Positions 57,101-64,000 of a stretch of 64,000 nt of DNA are shown here, in pieces. The DNA comes from Candidatus Tritonobacter lacicola (lineage in GTDB: Bacteria; Auribacterota; Tritonobacteria; Tritonobacterales; Tritonobacteraceae), in the NCBI GenBank assembly GCA_030765135.1, contig JAVCDC010000080.1, forward strand, positions 33,336 through 97,335, given 5' to 3'. The notes under the pieces were generated by a model. The model saw nothing but the letters and a program-made list of their open reading frames with translations. It had not been told where the DNA came from and ran no database searches. The translations under genes were made by a program, and so were the position numbers. Every line of letters begins with the position of its first letter. Positions within the stretch are counted from its first letter, which is position 1.

Positions 57101-58049
57101 GCCTGTCATCGTTTGAGCCCACGTAGAGTGACCCGTCGCTCCCGACGGCCGGCGAGGACTCAACCCAGCCTCCCATCCTATAGCTCCACGAGAGGGCGCC
57201 CGTGGAGGTGATACCGTAAAGCCTGTTACCATCTGAGCCCACGTAGAGGGACCCGTCACCCCCGATGGCCGGCGAGGAGTGAATCTCGCCTCCCGCCACA
57301 TAGCTCCACGAGAGAGAGCCCGTGGAGGTGAGGCTGTAGAGCCTGTGATCGAGTGAGCCCACGTAGAGTGCCCCGTCACTCCCTATGGCAGGCGATGAGC
57401 GAACCCAGTATCCCGTCGCATAGGTCCAGGAGAGTCCGCCCGTGGAGGTGAGGCTGTAGAGGTTGTAATCCCTTGAGCCTGCGTAGAGTGCCCCGTCACT
57501 CCCTATGGCCGGCGATGAGTAAATATCGTTTCCCGTCACATAGGTCCAGGAGAGGGCGCCAGTGGAGGTGAGGCTGTAGAGCCTGTCATCGAGTGAGCCC
57601 ACGTAGAGGGCCCCGTCACTCCTTATGGCAGGCGATGAGCGAACTTCGTTTCCCGTCGCATAGGTCCACGAGATGGCCCCCGTTTGCGGCCCAGCGTACG
57701 GGCTCAGGCCCGTATGGAGCGCGTCGTGGCGGAACATAGGCCATGGCCCGGAATCGGTCTGGCCGTAGCTCAACCTGCTGATGAAGACGTCCTTCGTCGG
57801 ATTTCCCCCGCCGTCGGTGCCCTCGCTCCAGGTCGACTGGTAGGGGTTGGCGGTGGGGAAGTCGGAGGAGTAGGTGTAGCCGGCCACGTACACGGATCCG
57901 GCGGAATCGATGGCCATGTCGTTCGCCTGGTCGTTCTGGTTCCCTCCCAGGTAGGTCGAGTACTCGAGTTGAACGTTCTGGGCGCGTGCCGGGGCGCTCG
58001 CGGCGAGCACCATGAGAGAAAGCACTGCCGGGAAGACCGGGCTTTTCAT
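54138..58049 (-). CDS. Large secreted repeat protein: SBBP-type repeats, PQQ-like propeller repeats, TP-rich linker, five C-terminal [13 protein letters not shown] repeats
   Basis: Signal [24 protein letters not shown] with AAGGAGG RBS; repeats of YLGGS..D...G.A.D, of [15 protein letters not shown] (40-aa period), [10 protein letters not shown], [28 protein letters not shown]. Confidence 0.85.
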   Translation of the reverse strand: MKSPVFPAVLSLMVLAASAPARAQNVQLEYSTYLGGNQNDQANDMAIDSAGSVYVAGYTYSSDFPTANPYQSTWSEGTDGGGNPTKDVFISRLSYGQTDSGPWPMFRHDALHTGLSPYAGPQTGAISWTYATGNEVRSSPAIRSDGALYVGSLDDRLYSLTSTGALSWTYVTGNDIYSSPAIGSDGALYAGSRDYNLYSLTSTGGLSWTYATGYWVRSSPAIGSDGALYVGSLDHRLYSLTSTGSLSWSYVAGGEIHSSPAIGGDGSLYVGSDGNRLYGITSTGALSWSYRMGGWVESSPAVGSDGSLYVGSNDDRLYSLASTGALLWSYETGNDVYSSPAIGSDSALYVGSRDNRLYALDSDGALRWSYRTVGDVDSSPAVGSAGRVYCGSDTSSLYVLNSDGSLAWSWATGGDVESSPVIDSGGRLYVGFGDGVLRAFGEAQATATPTVTQTSTATPSSTPTNMVCLLELEYSTFLGGSDTDTTWGIAVDSAASAYVAGQSWSTDFPTLNAYQAGLPGFGNVVVSKLSSSGSSLVYSTYLGGSVVDEVRSIALDSSNCAYVGGYTISHDFPTVNPYQGALGGGFGDFDYFVSKLSSSGSALLYSTYLGGSDPDQGGYIAVDTALCAYITGMTYSSDFPTLNPYQAAYPGTSAASITKLSSTGSALVYSSFLGGSAGQAGSGAAVDGDGHSYVIGYTDSTDFPTVNPYQASFAAMTDADAFITKFSSTGSALIYSTYLGGSAFDEGRGIALGADRSAYAVGITDSDDFPTCNSYQPSRAGNDDVWVAKLSSSGSSLVYASYLGSSADDYGYCIAVDGVGRAHAIGETYASDFPLANPYQSVMQGIDAFLTRFDASGSSLFYSTLLGGSGDDYGRAVAVDSGSAAYAAGFTSSTDFPVEDPYQSSYGGGGDIFLSKFSWNCYIVTPTPTPTQTPTNTPTDTPSLTPTNTPTSTPTDTPTVTPTNTLTSTPSATATPTITPTALPVVPLALMKDQGGDYNLYGYELPEAGDSTYWDAESRNPSPLGREFWIIPSGNNTVAMTEIDANGAGEQELAVLKADGAGTDRNLYLYNVPVPGDWSYWDADGRNPSALARDFWMIAHGNDTVTVMMADGGGSRIASMKDQSGDYNLYLWNSPVPGDWTYWDAHARNPSALARDLWIIPQGDDAAAMCGLDTTGDGDADSLLVVRNDGGDYLLYVWNMPLAGDWTYNDALARNPSALARDFWVIPQRNDIEQVVGIGRGAPDELGVIENYVGDYGFYVWNAPEPGDWTYWDAASRNPSPLARDLWKIPEGNDTVGVAAPGS

Positions 58050-58321
58050 GGAAAACCTCCTTGGGTGGTACGGACGTCTGCGACGGAGAGGGGCACGCCC
58101 CGATTGCGCGGTGGTAAGTCGACCGTGTGATCTTTGATACAGGCTGTTCATGTGTTTCCGTTCATTCTAGGCGCGTGCCGCTCCAACATCAATTTTTTTT
58201 CCGTATATTTCTTGTTTTACAGGACGTTTACTCGCACTCTATTTAATTTTGATATATCATTTTTCATGCCGGGGCTCTCCGGCAGCCGTGAAGGACACGG
58301 CCGCCGTATTCTTCCCGGGGA

Positions 58322-61300
58322 ATGCCGATGAAGCGAAAAGAGTGGGAGCCGGTTGCATCCGTTGCCCGTGTCCTGGGAGAGGGAGATAACGTCTTCGTCT
58401 CGGGGCTCTGCGGGAGCGCTGCTCCCTTCTTCGTCGCCCGCCTGGCCGAGAAACGGGAGGGGTCCCTCCTGGTCGTCACCCGGGGGGCGAAGGAGGAGCG
58501 GGACTTCTTCGACGACCTTCGCACGTTCTCCTCCCGGCCCGTTCACCTCTTCCCCTCACGCGAGACGCTGCCGGGAGAGGGACGGGAGCACCCCGATATC
58601 GTGGAGGCCAGGTTCCGCGTTCTGGACATGCTCCTGCGGGGGGCAATCGACGGCATCCTCGTCTCGTCGGTCAAGGCCCTCCTCCAGAAGCTGCCCCCCG
58701 GGGGGCTTCTCTCCGCCTCCTCGATGCACATAGAGGTGGGAACGAGGCTCGACCTCAAGGGCGCCATCTCCCGCCTTACCGCCCTCGGCTACGAGAGGGA
58801 GGCCGCGGTGTACGAGCGCGGCCAGCTCAGCGTGCGGGGCGGGATACTCGACGTCTTTCCGGGCAGCGCGCCGTCCCCTATCCGGGTCGAGCTTGACGGG
58901 GACGTCGTGGCGTCCGTCAGGCTCTTCGATCCCGCCGACCAGCGGTCCAGGTCGACGGTGAAAGAGTTCACGGTCATGGTCCTGGACGAGCTCGCCTGCG
59001 GCGGAAAGAGCGTCTCCCTCATCGACTATCTCCCGTCCCCGTCGCTGGTGTGCCTAGCCGGCCCGGCCGGGATCAAGGAGGCCGCCCTCGGTCCGGGGGC
59101 GGGCTGCGGGGACCTCTTCACGTTCGGTCACCTCATCGAGAAGGCGGGGTCCTTTGGCCTCGTGTACATGTCCGACGTCGGCGAGGAGATAGAGGAAGCG
59201 GGGGAGGCGCGCCGGGTCCGTGCCGGTTCAAGGTCGGCCGAGCTTCTCGACGGCCCCGGTGTGCTTCCCGGCGTGAAGGCCGAGTTCTGGCGCGGGGCGT
59301 TCGAGAGGATCGCCGGCTGGGTGGAGGAAGGCTACAGAGTCCGGGTCTACTGCAACAACGAGGGTGAGCGATCCAGGCTTCTCGAGCTGGTGGGGGAGAG
59401 GGCGAAGCTCCTTGGCTCCGTGGAGATAGGCTCTGTTGCCTCCTCTTTTCTCGTTCCTGAGATGAAGCTTGTCTTCATCTCGGACTCGGAGATATTCGGC
59501 CGGTACAAGATCCGGCGCCCGGTGGAACGAAGGGCCCGGCAGAGGCCGTTCGGGGAGGTCTCCTCCGAGTTCGAGCCGGGAGAGTACGTCATCCACGTCG
59601 GCCAGGGAATCGGGCGGTACATAGGCCTCAGGAAGCTGAAGCGGGAGGGCGCCGAAAGGGAGTACCTGGCGATCGAGTACCGCGGCAGCTCGAAGCTTTA
59701 CGTCCCTGTCGAGCAGGCGCACCTGGTCGAGAGGTATGTCGGCCTGGGGAGTCGCCGCCCGACGCTCGACGTGCTCGGCTCCGGGCGTTGGACGCGAAGG
59801 AAGGCGGGTGTGGAGAGGGCGATAGTCGACTTCGCGGCCGGGCTCCTGGAGCTCCAGGCGATTCGGTCGTCGCTGCGCGGCATCAGCTACTCCCCCGACA
59901 CGCCGTGGCAGCGTGAGTTCGAGGCCTCTTTCATCTACGAGGAGACGCCCGACCAGGAGAAGGCGATAGAAGAGGTCAAGGCGGACATGGAGAGCGAATG
60001 CCCCATGGACAGGCTGATCTGCGGGGACGTCGGCTACGGGAAGACGGAGGTCGCAATCAGGGCCGCCTTCAAGGCCGTGATGGACGGCAAACAGGTTGCC
60101 GTCCTGGTCCCCACGACGGTCCTCGCCCAGCAGCACTTCACCACTTTCACGGACAGGCTCGCGGATTACCCGGTCGAGGTGCGGGCGCTGAGCCGGTTCC
60201 AGTCCCCGAAGGAGCAGGAGGAGGCCATAGAGGGTCTCATCGCGGGGAAGGTAGATATCGTGATAGGCACCCACCGGCTCCTGCAGTCTGACGTCCTCTT
60301 CAATGACCTCGGCCTGGTCGTGATCGACGAGGAGCAGCGGTTCGGTGTCGGGCACAAGGAGAGGCTGAAGCGGCTCCGGAAGCTGGTGGACGTTCTGACG
60401 ATGACGGCGACGCCGATCCCCAGGACGCTCTACCTTTCGATAACCGGCCTGAGGGACATGTCTGTCATCGACACGCCCCCCAGGGACAGGCTGGCGGTCC
60501 ACACGGAGATAATCCACCACGACGAGAAAACTGTCAGAGACGCGATCCTCCGGGAGCTTGCCAGGGAAGGGCAGGTGTACTACGTTCACAACAGGGTGGC
60601 GACGATCGGGAGGGTGGCGAAGGGCATAGAGAGGCTGGTGCCGGAGGCAAGGGTGGCCGTCGCGCACGGGCAGATGGGCGAGGGCCTCCTCGAGGAGACG
60701 ATGAGGAGGTTTTTCACGGGCGAGGTCGACGTTCTCGCCTGCACGACGATCATCGAGTCGGGCCTGGACATCCCGAACGTCAACACGATATTCATAGACG
60801 CCGCACACCGCTTCGGCCTGGCCGACCTCTACCAGCTCCGGGGGCGGGTGGGCAGGTACAAGCACCGGGCGTTCGCGTACCTGATCATCCCGCGCGGCCC
60901 GATAGGTGACGAGGGCCGCAGGCGCCTCAGGGCGATAGCCGAGCACAGCGAGCTGGGGGCGGGCTTCGGCATCGCGATGCGCGACCTGGAGATACGCGGG
61001 GCGGGAAACGTCCTCGGGAGTGAGCAACACGGCCACATCATGGCCGTTGGCTTCGATCTCTACTGCAGGCTCCTGAAGGACGCGATCGCAGGGCTGGAGG
61101 GGAGGAAGGTCAGGCCGCGGTACGAGGTGTCGCTCAATATAGGCTTCTACCCGTGTATACCCCCGGACTACGTCCCCGCGGGCCGGATCAGGATAGACAT
61201 CTACCGGAGGGTGGGAGGGGCCGGGTCGCCTGACGGGATCGACGCGATGGGCGATGAGATGGGGGACCGTTTCGGGCCGCTGCCGGATGAGGCCCGGCGG

Positions 61301-61525
61301 TACCTGTTGCTGGCAAAGCTGAAGCTCCGGGCTTGGCAGGCGTGCGTGCGCTCCATCGAGCTGGTGAATAACCGCCTATTCATCGATGTACCGGGAGAGA
61401 GGATCATCGAGAAGGTGAAGAAGCGGTCGTTCACGGAGGTAAGCCGCGCTATTAACAAGGTGTTGAAGGGCCTGGAGCAGGGTGCTATAGTCCAGTCTCC
61501 CGGGGAGACGGCGGGGAGTAATTAA
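58322..61525 (+). CDS. mfd: Transcription-repair coupling factor Mfd
   Basis: UvrB-like module, RNAP-interaction domain (YVIHVGQGIGRYIGLRKL), ICGDVGYGKTEVAIRAAFKAVMDGKQVAVLVPTTVLAQQH, DEEQRFGVGHKERLK. Confidence 0.97.
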   Translation: MPMKRKEWEPVASVARVLGEGDNVFVSGLCGSAAPFFVARLAEKREGSLLVVTRGAKEERDFFDDLRTFSSRPVHLFPSRETLPGEGREHPDIVEARFRVLDMLLRGAIDGILVSSVKALLQKLPPGGLLSASSMHIEVGTRLDLKGAISRLTALGYEREAAVYERGQLSVRGGILDVFPGSAPSPIRVELDGDVVASVRLFDPADQRSRSTVKEFTVMVLDELACGGKSVSLIDYLPSPSLVCLAGPAGIKEAALGPGAGCGDLFTFGHLIEKAGSFGLVYMSDVGEEIEEAGEARRVRAGSRSAELLDGPGVLPGVKAEFWRGAFERIAGWVEEGYRVRVYCNNEGERSRLLELVGERAKLLGSVEIGSVASSFLVPEMKLVFISDSEIFGRYKIRRPVERRARQRPFGEVSSEFEPGEYVIHVGQGIGRYIGLRKLKREGAEREYLAIEYRGSSKLYVPVEQAHLVERYVGLGSRRPTLDVLGSGRWTRRKAGVERAIVDFAAGLLELQAIRSSLRGISYSPDTPWQREFEASFIYEETPDQEKAIEEVKADMESECPMDRLICGDVGYGKTEVAIRAAFKAVMDGKQVAVLVPTTVLAQQHFTTFTDRLADYPVEVRALSRFQSPKEQEEAIEGLIAGKVDIVIGTHRLLQSDVLFNDLGLVVIDEEQRFGVGHKERLKRLRKLVDVLTMTATPIPRTLYLSITGLRDMSVIDTPPRDRLAVHTEIIHHDEKTVRDAILRELAREGQVYYVHNRVATIGRVAKGIERLVPEARVAVAHGQMGEGLLEETMRRFFTGEVDVLACTTIIESGLDIPNVNTIFIDAAHRFGLADLYQLRGRVGRYKHRAFAYLIIPRGPIGDEGRRRLRAIAEHSELGAGFGIAMRDLEIRGAGNVLGSEQHGHIMAVGFDLYCRLLKDAIAGLEGRKVRPRYEVSLNIGFYPCIPPDYVPAGRIRIDIYRRVGGAGSPDGIDAMGDEMGDRFGPLPDEARRYLLLAKLKLRAWQACVRSIELVNNRLFIDVPGERIIEKVKKRSFTEVSRAINKVLKGLEQGAIVQSPGETAGSN

Positions 61526-61541
61526 CCACAAAATAAAGATG

Positions 61542-61627
61542 GCCACGAAAAGGCACAAGAGGCACAAAAAGAGGAATGGCAGATGAACGCAAAATGGACA
61601 AACATGTTTTTTGTGCCTTTTCGTGGC
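61542..61627. repeat. Inverted repeat (gccacgaaaaggcacaa type) between mfd and the PPIase gene
   Basis: gccacgaaaaggcacaagaggcacaaaaa ... tttttgtgccttttcgtggc. Confidence 0.85.
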
Positions 61628-61654
61628 TATAAAAAGATATTATTCGTTTTGCAA

Positions 61655-62623
61655 ATGATATCTGAAACTAATTGGCTGAGAACGGCTTGCATTGCTATCT
61701 TTGTTTTGTTGTCTCTCGCATGCCCGGCCGCGCACGGCGAGCCGTTCGATAAGATAGTCGCCGACGTCAACGGCGAGGTTATAACGCACAGCGAGCTTGA
61801 GGATGTCCTCGAGCCCCTGTACCGGAAATACGAGGACGTCTACTCCGGCCCGAAGCTCTTTGAGAAACTGCAGGCTGCGCGGTGGAGCATGCTTAACCAG
61901 CTGATCGAGGAGAAGCTGATCCTGCAGGAGGTTAAGAAGAAAGAGCTGGAAATCGGAGAGGAAGCCCTGATGAAGAGGATGGAGGAGGTTGAGTCGCGCT
62001 TCTCCTCCAGGGAGGAGTTCCAGAGAGAGCTGGCTCGGTCGGATATGACGCTCGATGAGTTCAGGGAGAGGGAGCGGGAAAGGCTGACGGCTTACTCCCT
62101 GCTGATGGAGGAGATATCCAGAAGGGTCATGATTACTCCCCAGTCGGTTATCTCCCACTACAACGCTCACCGGGACGAGTTCGTTGAACCCGAGAAGGTC
62201 CACCTCTTCCAGATATTCATAAAGAAAGGTGACGATGAGAAGCTGAAACTGGCGGAGGAGGTCCTCGATCGCCTCGATGGGGGAGATGATTTCAAAGAGC
62301 TGGCCCGGGCCTACTCCGATGGGCCCGAGAAGGCCACTGGAGGAGATTGGGGGTTCATAGAGAGGGGGTATCTCAACCCCGATACAATGGGGAAGGTCGA
62401 GGAGGCCGCATTCGGGATCGAGGCCGGCAGCCACAGCGGCATCGTCGAGACGCCGCTCGGCTACCACATCATCGTGGTCGATGCGGTACGGAAGGAGCGG
62501 GCCGTGCCCATATCCGAGGTGTGGAATCAGATCGAGAGGAGGCTGGGCCAGGCCGAGGCAGAGAAAGTAAGGGCCGAGTGGATTTCCGAGCTGAGGAAGA
62601 AAGCATATATCTCCGTAAAATAA
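61655..62623 (+). CDS. SurA/PrsA-like peptidyl-prolyl cis-trans isomerase (parvulin)
   Basis: Signal MISETNWLRTACIAIFVLLSLACPAAHG; DKIVADVNGEVITHSEL; parvulin core KVHLFQIFIKKGDD...GDWGFIERGYLNPD...VETPLGYHIIVV. Confidence 0.9.
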   Translation: MISETNWLRTACIAIFVLLSLACPAAHGEPFDKIVADVNGEVITHSELEDVLEPLYRKYEDVYSGPKLFEKLQAARWSMLNQLIEEKLILQEVKKKELEIGEEALMKRMEEVESRFSSREEFQRELARSDMTLDEFRERERERLTAYSLLMEEISRRVMITPQSVISHYNAHRDEFVEPEKVHLFQIFIKKGDDEKLKLAEEVLDRLDGGDDFKELARAYSDGPEKATGGDWGFIERGYLNPDTMGKVEEAAFGIEAGSHSGIVETPLGYHIIVVDAVRKERAVPISEVWNQIERRLGQAEAEKVRAEWISELRKKAYISVK

Positions 62624-62704
62624 TAAGTCTAGCTCCCTCTAGGTCTAAGTGTAGATAAATAATGCCCGGCGCGTTCAGGATATTAAAATCCGAAACAAAT
62701 CCGA

Positions 62705-63739
62705 ATGACTAAAACAGGTTTCGAATTCAGAAAAAGAACCAAGACATTGAATAAGCCGCTTATTGGTATAACGATAGGGGACCCGGCGGGCGTCGGGCCG
62801 GAAGTGGCGCTGAAGGCCGCCCTCTCAGGCGATGTTCAGGGTGTTTGCTATCCCTTTCTTATAGGGACTCTTTCCATCGTCGAACGGCACGCGGAATGGC
62901 TGGGCATGACAAAAAGGATAATATCGATCCCCGAGGCCGCGGGAGTTCTTTCAGGGGAAGGAGAAATAGCAGTCCTCGATACGGGGGAAGGCGCTATCGA
63001 GAAGGGTGACCTGGGAAGAGCCGATGGAAAATGGGGAAAGCTCTCGATGTCATACGTGGAGCGTGCGGCCGGGCTGTGCCTCTCCGGTGATATCGCAGCC
63101 ATGGCGACGGCGCCTATCTGCAAGGAGGCGATCCACGCCGCGGGGTTTCGCTTCGAGGGGCACACCGACTACCTCGGCTCCCTTTGCGGGCGGGATGACT
63201 TCGTGATGATGCTCGTGGGGGGCGGCATCCGGACGGTCCTGGCGACGGTCCACGTGCCGCTGAGGAGCGTGCCGGAAGTGCTGACTTCGCGTAAGGTCCT
63301 GAACGCCGTGGAGAAGGGCAACGCTGTTCTCATAAGGCTGGGCATTGAGAGGCCCCGCATAGCGGTAAACGGCCTCAATCCACACGCGGGGGAGGGGGGA
63401 GCCTTCGGAGACGAGGAGGCGGCGATCATCTCTCCCGCCATAGAAGAGGCTGGAGCGATGGGCCTGGATGTAACCGGCCCCCTCCCGCCGGACACCTCGT
63501 TCTGGCGCATGCTGAAAGGGGAGTTTGACCTGGTAGTCTCCATGTATCACGATCAGGGGCTCATTCCCCTCAAGACAATCGCTTTCGACATGGGCGTGAA
63601 CGTAACGCTCGGCCTTCCGATCGTGCGCACCTCGCCCGACCACGGCACGGCCTTCGGCATCGCGGGGCGGGGAAAGGCCGACCCGGCGAGCATGATCGAG
63701 GCGGTCAAGCTTGCCGCCCGCCTGGCCGGCTCAATGTAA
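62705..63739 (+). CDS. pdxA: 4-hydroxythreonine-4-phosphate dehydrogenase
   Basis: GITIGDPAGVGPEVALKA; TAPICKEAIHAAGFRFEGHTDYLG; NGLNPHAGEGGAFG; YHDQGLIPLKTIAFDMGVNVTLGLPIVRTSPDHGTAFGIAG. Confidence 0.95.
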   Translation: MTKTGFEFRKRTKTLNKPLIGITIGDPAGVGPEVALKAALSGDVQGVCYPFLIGTLSIVERHAEWLGMTKRIISIPEAAGVLSGEGEIAVLDTGEGAIEKGDLGRADGKWGKLSMSYVERAAGLCLSGDIAAMATAPICKEAIHAAGFRFEGHTDYLGSLCGRDDFVMMLVGGGIRTVLATVHVPLRSVPEVLTSRKVLNAVEKGNAVLIRLGIERPRIAVNGLNPHAGEGGAFGDEEAAIISPAIEEAGAMGLDVTGPLPPDTSFWRMLKGEFDLVVSMYHDQGLIPLKTIAFDMGVNVTLGLPIVRTSPDHGTAFGIAGRGKADPASMIEAVKLAARLAGSM

Positions 63740-63790
63740 CCGCGGAACTAGGAGTGTGTCCGAGTAATAGCAATTTGAGCTTTTATCACA

Positions 63791-63829
63791 GTCATTGCGA
63801 GCCCTGCGAAGCTGGGCGAAGCAATCTCC
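63791..63829. repeat. Partial copy of the gtcattgcgag...gaagcaatctc repeat (compare 33022..33113)
   Basis: gtcattgcgagccctgcgaagctgggcgaagcaatctcc. Confidence 0.75.
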
Positions 63830-64000
63830 AAAATTGCAGGTATATGAATCGACAGTACTACATCTATATTATGACTCAGTAGTGTCCCAACGTTCGCTTC
63901 GTTAAAATTCGCAAGATGCTATTAAATAGGAAGTTGCAAAGAAAAATGCCTGTTTCCGACTTGAAAGTGAGTGTACGCTCACACCCTTCAAAACGCAAGG

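Noticed and set aside
55300-57680. Regular DNA repeats as a CRISPR or satellite
   Set aside because: Explained by in-frame SBBP/PQQ protein repeats of the 54138 gene
59228-61036. 602-aa minus-strand ORF opposite mfd
   Set aside because: Antisense shadow ORF in GC-rich DNA; the plus strand clearly encodes Mfd and this translation shows no recognisable motif

Overview
This 64 kb window looks like a chromosomal segment from an unidentified environmental bacterium. It is GC-rich and almost fully coding, with about 45 supportable CDSs, two tRNAs and no CRISPR array, rRNA operon, prophage or transposase that I could recognise. Recognisable genes include mfd, pdxA, larE, tatA/tatC, cysD/cysN, lolA-like, apgM-type phosphoglycerate mutase, Ppx/GppA, rhomboid, a secreted serpin, a 1406-aa 2-hydroxyacyl-CoA dehydratase activase-like protein, an ECF sigma/anti-sigma pair, glycosyltransferases and five large alkaline-phosphatase-superfamily hydrolases. 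The points most worth follow-up are: (1) a radical SAM protein with the cysteine architecture of the tetraether/membrane-spanning lipid synthase (Tes, MJ0619-like) family, beside a second radical SAM protein and a CDP-alcohol phosphatidyltransferase (29.3-32.9 kb); (2) a minus-strand block of CysD, CysN, a membrane protein, a small RHH-like protein and three AlkP-superfamily enzymes (44-53.7 kb); (3) a four-helix-bundle (23S-IVS-type) gene enclosed by 31-bp inverted repeats, with a truncated relative and gene-less palindromes elsewhere; (4) many intergenic hairpin elements built from short 6-9 nt periodic motifs, some of which supply stop codons or C-termini to neighbouring ORFs; (5) an ATP-grasp / PP-loop / GNAT gene group. 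All identifications come from reading motifs by eye; no database search was run.
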